In this document: piece by piece, positions 45,110-53,368 of the stretch
Position numbering within the stretch: the first letter of the stretch is position 1
Layout of the letters: each line of letters starts with the position of its first letter
Source of the DNA: Pusillibacter faecalis
GTDB lineage: Bacteria > Bacillota > Clostridia > Oscillospirales > Oscillospiraceae
DNA length: 64,000 nucleotides
NCBI RefSeq assembly: GCF_018408705.1
Contig: NZ_AP023421.1
Location: forward strand, 1-64,000
Direction: 5' to 3'
The notes under the pieces: generated by a model
Seen by the model: the letters and a program-made list of their open reading frames with translations, nothing else
What the model was told of the DNA's origin: nothing
Database searches by the model: none
Program-made: the position numbers and the translations under genes

Positions 45110-46024
45110 TTAGCGGCAGAGGCCGTTGCTATAATCAATCAGCATTTTTTTGAATCGATTGGCGGCAATGCTTAGACGGCGGGTTTTGTCCTCTACCAAA
45201 AGGATTTCACGCTCCGGCATCTCCATACAGAGTGGGATCTGAAAAACACGCCCAGTCTCAATCGCATTTCTGGCAAGAAAGTCTGCGAGAAAACCAATCC
45301 CCAGGTTGCATTCGATCATGGGGAGAAGCTGGTTGGTGGTTCCGACTTCTGTGTCCAGCTTCCAAACCAGGCCGTTTTTCAAAAACAGCTGGGTGTAAAA
45401 CTCATATGTCATGGTCCCTTTGCCAAGGCCAATCATAGGATAGCTGAGGATGTCCACATAATGGAGAGGCGTTTTACACAGGAAACGGTACTGTCTGCTC
45501 CCAATCAGGAGATCGTGAAAGGTGGAGAGAGTGGTTTCATTGAAATGCGGCAGAATATTTGTGGGGGTCGTCACAACCGCAAAATCCGAGACGCCATTCC
45601 GTAGCAGTTGGAGCGCTTGAGATGTGGAGATATTGGAAATGCAGAGGCGGATGCCGGGATAACGCGCATGAAAATTCTCCAACACAGGCAGCAGAATCCC
45701 GTGCAGCGCACTCTCGCAAGAGCCGATTGTCACCACGCCGCTCTGTAGGCTTTTGTCATCTGTGAGTTCCAGTTCCGCTTTCCGCAGGTGCTCATAGGCA
45801 ACAGCAACGTGGGTATAGAGTTTTTCGCCTTCGGGAGTCAGCACAGTCCCCCGGTTAGACCGCACAAAAAGCTTGCATCGCAGCTGACTCTCCAGATTAT
45901 TCATGAATTTTGTAATATTGGGCTGGTTACTTCCCAAAACATTGGCCGCTTTGGAAAAACTTTTATATTTGGCTACGTAATAAAAAATTCGATAGTAATC
46001 ATACGTAATTTCCACGTCATACAC
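45110..46024 (-). CDS. LysR-family regulator divergent from the ureide cluster
   Basis: 304 residues with a helix-turn-helix (KSFSKAANVLGSNQPNITKFMNNLES) and an effector domain. It diverges from the cluster starting at 46390, with direct repeats CATGTATTTT(TT)ACA at 46030-46044 and 46061-46073 just upstream of its own start. The repeats are 31 bases apart, three helical turns. It probably controls the catabolic genes and itself. Confidence 0.88.
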   Translation of the reverse strand: MYDVEITYDYYRIFYYVAKYKSFSKAANVLGSNQPNITKFMNNLESQLRCKLFVRSNRGTVLTPEGEKLYTHVAVAYEHLRKAELELTDDKSLQSGVVTIGSCESALHGILLPVLENFHARYPGIRLCISNISTSQALQLLRNGVSDFAVVTTPTNILPHFNETTLSTFHDLLIGSRQYRFLCKTPLHYVDILSYPMIGLGKGTMTYEFYTQLFLKNGLVWKLDTEVGTTNQLLPMIECNLGIGFLADFLARNAIETGRVFQIPLCMEMPEREILLVEDKTRRLSIAANRFKKMLIDYSNGLCR

Positions 46025-46029
46025 CCCTC

Positions 46030-46073
46030 CATGTATTTTTTACATAATCAATATGTTATACATGTATTTTACA
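46030..46073. promoter_or_regulatory. Direct repeats, likely LysR binding sites
   Basis: CATGTATTTTTTACA (46030-46044) and CATGTATTTTACA (46061-46073) repeat with 31-base periodicity next to the LysR start; the second overlaps the palindrome ATACATGTAT. Confidence 0.5.
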
Positions 46074-46132
46074 CGTCGTCATGATCAGCATATACTAAAA
46101 GTTGAAAAAAGGAAAGAGCAATTTTGTAAAAA

Positions 46133-46241
46133 AGACTGGTGAGTTTATGGTGAGAAGGGCTTTTTGCCAGTCTGTCCCAAGGGCACAGGGGGTAACAGTG
46201 GTGGAAAGCTGCGGACCTGCCGAACTGGGACGGCAGTTTTT
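46133..46241 (+). promoter_or_regulatory. Candidate attenuator/riboswitch leader of the ureide cluster
   Basis: AGACTGG (46133-46139) pairs with 46167-46173. GTCCCA (46174-46179) can pair with TGGGAC (46226-46231), which excludes the terminator hairpin CTGCCG/CGGCAG (46217-46222/46231-46236) followed by TTTTT. This is the terminator/antiterminator geometry of riboswitches. I do not recognise a known class. Confidence 0.45.
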
Positions 46242-46389
46242 CTTGTTATTTTTGATGCCTGGAAGATCTGCTCTGGAGAGGAGAGGCCAGTGTGCTGGTT
46301 CCGGGCATCGGAATATGAAAGATGCCGCTGTTAAAAAAAGATAACGGCAAAACTACCGGCGACTACAAAAAGAATGTGAGGGTGACAAA

Positions 46390-47604
46390 ATGTACAAAGA
46401 TTTCCAAGGAACTCATGGCGTCAATTTGAGCGCGGATGTCTGTGGTGTCAAATTACCCAACCCGTTTATTTTGGCATCAGGCCCGGAAACCGACTCTGCA
46501 GAGAAAGTCCTGCGTGCATTTGACTGTGGTTGGGGCGGCGCAATCCTTAAAACGGTTGCAATGGATCTGAACGCGCATACCAATGTAACTCCCCGCTTCA
46601 ATACGGTGAAAGTCAATGGAAAACCAGTAGGCTTCACAAACATGGAAGTCAGCAGCACCCATGATTTGGACTGGTGGGCAGAGGTGGTGCACAGAATCAA
46701 GAGAGAATTCCCGGACCGGCCCATCTTCGCATCCATTATGCGAACATCCAACCGCAATGAGGACGATTGGGTGAAGGCTGCAAAGGTGTTCACACAAGCT
46801 GGCGTTGACGGTTTTGAACTGAACTTCTCCTGTTCCCACGCTTTCCACTCTGCAGGCGGAGGCGCTTCCATCGGCAAAGATCCCGCAGCGACGGAGATGA
46901 TTACAAAGTGGGTGCGCTCTGCGACAGATAAACCGGTCATTGCAAAGCTTGCCTCCATTACATCGTATATTTGGGACATCGCGGCTGCTGCCATGCGCGG
47001 CGGAGCCGACGGCGTCAGCGCCATCAACAGCGTACCTGGTATCTCCGGGTTTAACTTGGACACCATGGAACCCTATCCCAACGTAGAGGGCTTTTCTTCC
47101 TTCACTGGCTACAGCGGCCAGGCTATCAAGCCCATTGCCCTGCGCTGCATCGGAGAGGTTCTGACCAGAATGGACGTTCCCATGGTTGGCTGCGGTGGCA
47201 TGTGGACCTGGCAGGATTGCGTGGAGTTCATCCTGATGGGATGCAGCGCCACAGAGCTGTGCACGGCGCCCATGTTCAAGGGCTTTGCGATGGTGGAAGG
47301 CCTGGTGGAAGGCATGTCCAAGTATCTGGCTGATAAAAACTTCAGCTCTTTGGACGACATCCGCGGCGTGGGCCTGAAACGGTTCATGGATCACGGAGAC
47401 CTGCCAAGAGACCACAAGATCCAGGCCCATGTGGACACGGAAAAATGCCGTGGCTGCGAAATCTGTTATCATGCCTGCCAGGACGGAACCGGCGATGCCA
47501 TTGAGATGCGCGACGGTAAGGCGTTTGTGACAGACCGCTGCATTGGCTGCGGCCTCTGCCCGCTGGTTTGCCCGGCCGGCTGCATCAAACTGGAACACAA
47601 GTAA
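46390..47604 (+). CDS. PreA-like dihydropyrimidine dehydrogenase-family flavoprotein
   Basis: 404 residues: an FMN barrel of the class I dihydroorotate/dihydropyrimidine dehydrogenase family, then two [4Fe-4S] motifs (CRGCEICYHAC and CIGCGLCPLVC). Asn145 and Cys148 in NFSCSHAFH match the NLSCPH active-site loop of dihydropyrimidine dehydrogenase, and AINSVPG matches ATNTVSG. The usual KLTPN segment is KLASI here, so substrate specificity may differ. PreA normally works with a PreT subunit, which is absent from this window. First gene of the cluster; likely reduces or oxidises a cyclic ureide. Confidence 0.85.
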   Translation: MYKDFQGTHGVNLSADVCGVKLPNPFILASGPETDSAEKVLRAFDCGWGGAILKTVAMDLNAHTNVTPRFNTVKVNGKPVGFTNMEVSSTHDLDWWAEVVHRIKREFPDRPIFASIMRTSNRNEDDWVKAAKVFTQAGVDGFELNFSCSHAFHSAGGGASIGKDPAATEMITKWVRSATDKPVIAKLASITSYIWDIAAAAMRGGADGVSAINSVPGISGFNLDTMEPYPNVEGFSSFTGYSGQAIKPIALRCIGEVLTRMDVPMVGCGGMWTWQDCVEFILMGCSATELCTAPMFKGFAMVEGLVEGMSKYLADKNFSSLDDIRGVGLKRFMDHGDLPRDHKIQAHVDTEKCRGCEICYHACQDGTGDAIEMRDGKAFVTDRCIGCGLCPLVCPAGCIKLEHK

Positions 47605-47631
47605 GCGGAACCCATTGAAGGGAAGAGCGCA

Positions 47632-48987
47632 ATGGCTGCAAAGACCTTAGATATAATGATCCAGAATGTAGACATTGTCTACAGTGATAAGGTGGTCAGA
47701 GGAAATCTGGGGATTCGGGATGGAAAAATTGTACCGGCGACAGGCGAGGCCCGGGAAGTAATTGATGGTACGGGCTTGACGGCGCTGCCGGGGCTGTTGG
47801 ACACACATGTACATATTCGCGCTCCGGGCATCAACCACCGGGAGACCTTTTACAGCGGCACCTGCGCCGCCGCTGCGGGCGGCATCACCACTGTGTGTGA
47901 AATGCCGGTTTCGCGTCCGGCCACCAGCACGGTGGAACTGCTGGAGGAACGCTCTGCGGCGATGGAGAAAGAGGCAGTCGTGGACGTGGCGTTTTACGGC
48001 GCTGCCGGATACGACAATTTGAAGGACGTTGGTCCGCTGGCAAAGGCCGGTGTAATCGGGTTTAAAACCTTTTCCCAAAGGGCTGTTCCCGGCCGGGAAA
48101 ATGAGTTCTACGGGCTGACGGCTCCCGACTCCGGTGCGCTTTACCGGGTGTGCGAGGAAGTGGCCAGAACAGGGAAAATCTTGGCGGTTCACGCAGAATC
48201 TGATCCGTTGATTGACCTGGTGAACAGCGATCCGCACTATCAAAAGTATGTGGCGGCACCGTATTACGCGCGTCCGGCCATTGTGGAGATGGATGCCATT
48301 GCAAGGTCGGTGGTCATTGCCGCAGATACCGGCGCACGAATCTCCCTCTGCCATACCAGCAATCCCAGGGCGGTGGAGCTGATTCTGGGGATGCGCCGGC
48401 CGGAGCAGGAGGTCTACATCGAAAGCTGTGTACACTATTTTGAGGGTAGCACAGAGGACGCGCTACGCCTGGGCCCGTGGGGGAAGCTGAAGCCGCCTTT
48501 GCGCGAGGCAGACGGTCTACCGCAGATGCGCCGCCACTTTGCTGTGGGCCACATTGATATGCTGGGCAGCGACCATGCTCCCTTCACCAGGGAGGAGAAA
48601 CTGGCAGAAAAGACGCCGGATGGATTGGCGACGATGGAACTGACACTGCCGATGCTGCTCTACCGTGTAAAAACAGGGGAATTCTGGCTGGAGCAGATTG
48701 CGGCCTATGCCAGCGAACGGCCTGCAAGAATTTTCGGGCTGTATCCCCATAAGGGAAGCCTGCGTGTGGGAGCAGATGCTGATGTGGTCCTGGTGGATTT
48801 AAACCGTACGTATGCGGTAGAAGTGGACAACCTGTTTACGCAGGCAAAGGACTCTGCCCGGCTCTATCAGGGACGTGAGACTGGCGGAACGATTATGCGG
48901 ACGATGGTTCGAGGAAAGACCATCTATGAAGACGGCCGCATTGCGGCAGAGCCGGGATGGGGAACCAGAGTTCGCCCCAATCCATAA
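47632..48987 (+). CDS. Allantoinase/hydantoinase-like cyclic amidohydrolase
   Basis: 451 residues of the amidohydrolase superfamily. Metal ligands are all present: His59/His61 in DTHVHI, carbamylated Lys145 in VIGFKTF, His187 in AVHAES, His241 in LCHTSNP and Asp314 in GSDHAPFT. The EMPVSRPATS and KPPLRE blocks resemble allantoinase (AllB) more than dihydropyrimidinase. It should open a cyclic ureide (allantoin, hydantoin or dihydropyrimidine) to an N-carbamoyl product. Next to PreA-like and carbamoyltransferase genes. The precise substrate is unproven. Confidence 0.85.
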   Translation: MAAKTLDIMIQNVDIVYSDKVVRGNLGIRDGKIVPATGEAREVIDGTGLTALPGLLDTHVHIRAPGINHRETFYSGTCAAAAGGITTVCEMPVSRPATSTVELLEERSAAMEKEAVVDVAFYGAAGYDNLKDVGPLAKAGVIGFKTFSQRAVPGRENEFYGLTAPDSGALYRVCEEVARTGKILAVHAESDPLIDLVNSDPHYQKYVAAPYYARPAIVEMDAIARSVVIAADTGARISLCHTSNPRAVELILGMRRPEQEVYIESCVHYFEGSTEDALRLGPWGKLKPPLREADGLPQMRRHFAVGHIDMLGSDHAPFTREEKLAEKTPDGLATMELTLPMLLYRVKTGEFWLEQIAAYASERPARIFGLYPHKGSLRVGADADVVLVDLNRTYAVEVDNLFTQAKDSARLYQGRETGGTIMRTMVRGKTIYEDGRIAAEPGWGTRVRPNP

Positions 48988-49065
48988 GCTGCATGCAGCA
49001 CCTGGTCAGTGAGGTTATCGAAACCTTGCAGATATTAAACTATTAGAAAAGGAGCAGATGAAGAA

Positions 49066-50058
49066 ATGAACACATTAAGAGGAAAAAACTTTTTAAGCAT
49101 TATGGATCTGTCCAAGGCAGAGCTGGAGTGGCTGATTGACGAGGCTCTGTATCTGAAGCACCAGCTGGACCGCGGCGAGCGTCACGACGAACTGCTGAAA
49201 AACAAGAGCTTCGGCATGATCTTTGCAAACCCCTCCACTCGTACCCGCGTTTCCTTTGAAACCGGCCTGACCCAGCTGGGCGGACACGCACAGTTCTATA
49301 ACTCCACAGAGATGCAGCTGGCCCACAAGGAGTCCTGGGCGGACACCGCCAAGGTCTTGAGCCGCTATCTGAACGGTCTGTTGATCCGGATCTATGACCT
49401 GCCTGAGCTGGGCATGGGCCGTGAAGTGGTCCGCACCGTTGCTGAAAATGCTTCTATCCCCGTCATCAATGCCTTGGATGACTTTGAGCATCCCTGCCAG
49501 TGCATTGCCGACCTTGTCACCATGAAGGAGAAGTTCGGTGAGGACTTTAAGAAGAAGAAGGTGGTCATGTCCTGGGCCTATTCCGAGCGCTTCAAGCCCG
49601 CCGGCGTTCCTCAGGCTATCTTGGCTGCTGCTGGCCTGCTGGGCATGAACCTGACCCTGGCTTATCCCGAGGGATATGACCTGCATCAGGAGTACATGGA
49701 CTACTTTAACAAAGTAGCGCCCTCTTCCGGCGCCAAGCTGGAGATCACCCACGATCTGAACGAGGCATCCAAGGATGCCATCGTCATCTATGCAAAGAGC
49801 TGGGGCTCTTACTCCATCCCCAGAGAAGAGGATCTGAAGTATCGCGAGCAGTTCAAAGATACCTGGTGCGTCAATGACCACCACTTTGAGCTGGCCGATC
49901 CCAACGCCATCTACATGCATCCCCTGCCCGCCAACCGCAATCAAGAGGTCACGGACTCTGTCATGGATGGCCCGCACTCTGCCGTCTATGATCAGGCTGA
50001 AAACCGCTTGCATGCCCACAAGGCCATTTGCGTTGGCCTGATGTCCGATAAGATCTGA
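49066..50058 (+). CDS. Knotted-type carbamoyltransferase (YgeW/AOTC-like)
   Basis: The 330-residue carbamoyltransferase has carbamoyl-phosphate loop STRTR at 57-61 and HPCQ at 142-145. The C-terminal HPLPANRNQEV followed by DGPHS (301-305) and AENRLHAHKA is the long proline-rich loop of knotted family members (N-acetyl- and N-succinylornithine enzymes, YgeW). The second-substrate loop is neither the DxxxSMG of ornithine enzymes nor the PLPR of aspartate enzymes. In this cluster it probably runs phosphorolytically, cleaving a carbamoyl product to carbamoyl phosphate. Oxalurate (to oxamate) is the leading candidate because AllD and carbamate kinase are present. Confidence 0.85.
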   Translation: MNTLRGKNFLSIMDLSKAELEWLIDEALYLKHQLDRGERHDELLKNKSFGMIFANPSTRTRVSFETGLTQLGGHAQFYNSTEMQLAHKESWADTAKVLSRYLNGLLIRIYDLPELGMGREVVRTVAENASIPVINALDDFEHPCQCIADLVTMKEKFGEDFKKKKVVMSWAYSERFKPAGVPQAILAAAGLLGMNLTLAYPEGYDLHQEYMDYFNKVAPSSGAKLEITHDLNEASKDAIVIYAKSWGSYSIPREEDLKYREQFKDTWCVNDHHFELADPNAIYMHPLPANRNQEVTDSVMDGPHSAVYDQAENRLHAHKAICVGLMSDKI

Positions 50059-50126
50059 TTGAAGCAGAAACGGATTCCGCCCCATCAGCTGAGATGGGGC
50101 GGAACCGGAAGGGTGGATAAGGCGAT

Positions 50127-51407
50127 ATGTCACTGAAAACGCTGAGTGTCCCCTGGGGAGAGGGGAAAAAGGAGTTTCAGTTGCCGGAAGAATCCATTGT
50201 CTGGACAATCAGCCCGAAAGCAATTAAGCCTGTTCAGGATGAGCGGGAAGAAATTCTTCGGGCCATGCGGGAGCCCATTGGTATGCCGCCGATTCCGGAA
50301 GTGCTGGGAGACCCCGCAGGTAAGCGGATCGCTATCGTCGTTGATGACAATACGCGGGTAACTCCGGTCAACCGGATTCTGCCGGTGGTGGTTGACGAGC
50401 TCAATCGGTACGGCGTACAGGACTCCCAGATTACGGTCATCATGGCGCTGGGGTCTCATCGCTATATGACGGACGCGGAGATTGAAGAGCGGGTTGGCAC
50501 AGAGTGCTATTCCCGCCTGCGGGTTATGAACCACGAGTATGATAACCCGGATCAGCTGTCTTACTGTGGGAAAACAAAGTTTAATTCACCGGTTTATGTA
50601 AATCGGACGTTTGTCGAAAGCGATTTCGGCATGTGCATTGGAAACATCATCCCCCATTTTGTGGCCGGATGGTCCGGCGGCGCCAAAAGCATCCAGCCAG
50701 GAATCTGCGGCGTGGACACGACTGCCGTTGTCCATCTGAACAGCAGCCTAGATTGGCCGGAGCGATTTGGAAATGCAGAAAACGACATTCGCTTGGACAT
50801 TGAGGAGATTGCCAAAAAGGCAGGACTGAAATTCATCGTTAACACCATTTTAAACTTGAATGAAGAAATGGTGCACGTTGTTGCCGGCGAACCGAAAACG
50901 GCACACCGCAGAGGCGTTCAGTACGCACAAGAGGTGTATCAGCAGGAAGTGACCGTTCGGCCGGATGTGGTCATCGTCGGCTCCTATCCGGCCAATCGCG
51001 ACCTGTGGCAGGCGGGAAAAGCACTTGCTGCGGGATGCATGAGTGTTCGAAAGAACGGGACGATTATTTTGGCGGCTCCCTGCTTTGAAGGAGCATATCC
51101 GGAGCATCCGGATGTCATGCAGCTGGGGACAATGGACCCGGTGGAGATTTTCAATCTCAGCAAGAGCGGAAAGTTTTCTGATGTGGTTGGATCCACAGGA
51201 TACATCAGCGCAGGTGTGATGCGGCAGATGGCAAAGGTCATTTTGGTATCAGATGGGATCGACCAAAAAACAACTGAATATTTGGGATACAAGTATGCGC
51301 CTTCCATTCCGGAGGCAATTCACATTGCCCGCGAACTGGAAGGAGACAATGCAAAATTTGGATTGTTGACGCATGGAGCAGATCTAGTCCCCCGTGTCAT
51401 GGAATAG
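50127..51407 (+). CDS. LarA-like nickel-pincer racemase family protein
   Basis: The 426-residue protein conserves the catalytic set of lactate racemase LarA at a constant +3 offset: His111 in ALGSHR, His177 in IIPHF, Lys187 in SGGAKSIQPG (attachment of the nickel-pincer cofactor) and His203 (nickel ligand). The cofactor-making larB/C/E genes are not in the window. Its place between the carbamoyltransferase and transporters suggests racemisation or epimerisation of a cluster intermediate, such as a chiral ureide or 2-hydroxy acid, rather than lactate. That is inference. Confidence 0.85.
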   Translation: MSLKTLSVPWGEGKKEFQLPEESIVWTISPKAIKPVQDEREEILRAMREPIGMPPIPEVLGDPAGKRIAIVVDDNTRVTPVNRILPVVVDELNRYGVQDSQITVIMALGSHRYMTDAEIEERVGTECYSRLRVMNHEYDNPDQLSYCGKTKFNSPVYVNRTFVESDFGMCIGNIIPHFVAGWSGGAKSIQPGICGVDTTAVVHLNSSLDWPERFGNAENDIRLDIEEIAKKAGLKFIVNTILNLNEEMVHVVAGEPKTAHRRGVQYAQEVYQQEVTVRPDVVIVGSYPANRDLWQAGKALAAGCMSVRKNGTIILAAPCFEGAYPEHPDVMQLGTMDPVEIFNLSKSGKFSDVVGSTGYISAGVMRQMAKVILVSDGIDQKTTEYLGYKYAPSIPEAIHIARELEGDNAKFGLLTHGADLVPRVME

Positions 51408-51484
51408 ACGGAATGTCTAGAGCAAGAAAAATAGGGGGGAGACCCAGAAGTGAAGAATGAGTAACTTGAAGGGAGAAAATAAAT

Positions 51485-51667
51485 ATGTTTGGACTTCCTC
51501 TTGGCACAGCATTCGCATGGTTCGGTACTCCCGTTGCAATGGTGATCCTCATTTTCATCGTCATGTGGATCGAGGATCAGCGCAACATGGATGAGTGGGA
51601 AGGCGATCCGATTGATACGGACAAGTTCATGAAGATGAAAAATATAAGGAAGGGTGACAAGAAATGA
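51485..51667 (+). CDS. Small accessory subunit of the SSS symporter
   Basis: 60 residues with one helix (about 5-29) and an acidic-then-basic tail (DEWEGDPIDTDKFMKMKN). The stop overlaps the symporter ATG by 4 bases. Such one-helix proteins commonly precede sodium:solute symporters and form part of the transporter. Confidence 0.85.
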   Translation: MFGLPLGTAFAWFGTPVAMVILIFIVMWIEDQRNMDEWEGDPIDTDKFMKMKNIRKGDKK

Positions 51668-53187
51668 TCGTTGAAAAATTGGGTTCAACTGCTATGATCA
51701 TTTTCTGGATCTACTTCCTGGGAATGATCGGCATCGGTATTTACTGCAGAAAATACAGCACGGACTTTAACGGATTCATGGTGGGCAAGCGTGACCTGGG
51801 GCCCTGGTATTTGGGCTGTGCGTTTTTCTCCACGTATTTGAGCTCCTCTGTCCTGATCGGCAACTGCGGCACCGCGTACTACAACGGCATGTCTTACATG
51901 TGGAACACTGTAGCGCAGGTTTTGTGCACCCCCATTGGCATTATCCTGTTGTTCGCCGGACTTGCAAAGGCATCCAAGCAATTGGGCGTTGTGACGGTCC
52001 CAGGCTATCTGAAAAAGCGCTATCTGAGCAATGTTCCCGCCGGATTGCTGGCAGCATTTATGTTAGTGTTCCTGCTGCCGTACCTGATTGGCGTTGCCAA
52101 GGGCAGTGCGTTGATGATTTCCGCCGTTACTGGCTTCACCTTTGCACAGAGCGTGATTTTGATCCTGGGTGTCACCTTGGTGTACTCGCTGATTGGCGGC
52201 TTTATGGCGGGTACCATCACAGACTTCTTCCAGTCTCTACTAATGTGCTTCGGCGCGACGTTTGTGTTCGTTGCGGCACTGATCGAGATCGGCGGCATCA
52301 ACAATGTGATTACCACGCTCTCTGCGATGGACTATGATCATCTGGTGAACTCTCCCGGCGCACTGGGCTGGAACCAACTGGTCGGCGTGACATTCGTGTT
52401 CGGCTTGGCTCCCTGGGGCCTGCCTCAGCTGCTGCAAAAAGGCTTTGCCATGAAGGATAAACGTGTGATTAAGCCCTCCGTCATCATTGTGATTTTCCTG
52501 ATGCTGTTTATCCTCTATACATCTAATGGCAACGGCGCCATCGCGCGCGCACTGTATGGCGACGCCCTGCTGGAGTCTACGGACTCTGTGTTTCCCTATA
52601 TGGTCACACAGCTGATGCCCGACTGGGCACAGGGCCTGGTCATGGCAGCTGTGGTTGCGGCCGCGATGTCTACTTTGGACGGTGTGATCCTGGTTATGGG
52701 CGCGGCTGCGTCGAACGATCTTTACAAGGGATGTATCAATCCCAACGCCTCTGACAAAACCGTTCTGCGTATTACCCAGGCGGTTATGTTCATCGTGCTG
52801 GGCCTTCTGGCAATCATCACCATCGGCGGTGTCGGCACCCAGATTACCTTCCTGGCCACCTTCTCCCATACAATGATGGCCTCGATGATCGCCGTTCCCA
52901 TGTTTGGCGGTATGTTCTGGAGGGGCGGCAACACCACGGGCTGCGTAATGGCGCAGGTCTGCGGCGCGTGTAGCGCACTGATTTGGTATGCATTGGGTCA
53001 GCCGTTCTGCCACTTCTTCTTCCCGGCCATGGTCATGTCCTTTGTGGGCTATGTGGTCGGCAGCAAGTTCGGCAAGCCTCTGCCGGAGGAGTATATCCAC
53101 ATTCTGTTCCCCAATGGTCAACGTGAGAAAGAGTTCCACTGGGGCATTCACAACTCCAAAATGAAGAAGGAAACGGTTAACAAGTAA
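51664..53187 (+). CDS. Sodium:solute symporter (SSS family)
   Basis: 507 residues with about 13 helices of the SSSF fold, including GKRDLGPWYLGCAFFSTYLS, IGGFMAGTITDFFQSLLM and DWAQGLVMAAVVAAAMSTLDG (conserved sodium-binding helix). Coupled to the small subunit upstream. The substrate is likely an acid or ureide produced or used by the cluster; sequence alone does not say which. Confidence 0.92.
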   Translation: MIVEKLGSTAMIIFWIYFLGMIGIGIYCRKYSTDFNGFMVGKRDLGPWYLGCAFFSTYLSSSVLIGNCGTAYYNGMSYMWNTVAQVLCTPIGIILLFAGLAKASKQLGVVTVPGYLKKRYLSNVPAGLLAAFMLVFLLPYLIGVAKGSALMISAVTGFTFAQSVILILGVTLVYSLIGGFMAGTITDFFQSLLMCFGATFVFVAALIEIGGINNVITTLSAMDYDHLVNSPGALGWNQLVGVTFVFGLAPWGLPQLLQKGFAMKDKRVIKPSVIIVIFLMLFILYTSNGNGAIARALYGDALLESTDSVFPYMVTQLMPDWAQGLVMAAVVAAAMSTLDGVILVMGAAASNDLYKGCINPNASDKTVLRITQAVMFIVLGLLAIITIGGVGTQITFLATFSHTMMASMIAVPMFGGMFWRGGNTTGCVMAQVCGACSALIWYALGQPFCHFFFPAMVMSFVGYVVGSKFGKPLPEEYIHILFPNGQREKEFHWGIHNSKMKKETVNK

Positions 53188-53208
53188 CCTCACTTACTCT
53201 TTTTTCTC

Positions 53209-53250
53209 GGTTTACCCATGCTGCAGCAGGAGTGGTAGCATGGGTAAACC
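53209..53250 (+). terminator. Hairpin between the two transporter genes
   Basis: GGTTTACCCATGCT (53209-53222) pairs perfectly with 53237-53250. No T run follows, so it may stabilise the 5' transcript rather than terminate fully. Confidence 0.65.
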
Positions 53251-53368
53251 AACATCCGGACAGTTGCCCTGCATTTCAACAGACCTAAATAAAGCATAGC
53301 CCCTGTTTAGCGTCAATGTTTTTTGACAAGGTTGTCTATATAAAGATTTTGAGGATGGGAGAATTTTT

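Noticed and set aside
46477..47598. 373-codon minus-strand frame opposite the PreA-like gene
   Set aside because: The plus strand encodes conserved flavin and [4Fe-4S] motifs; the antisense frame has no family pattern.
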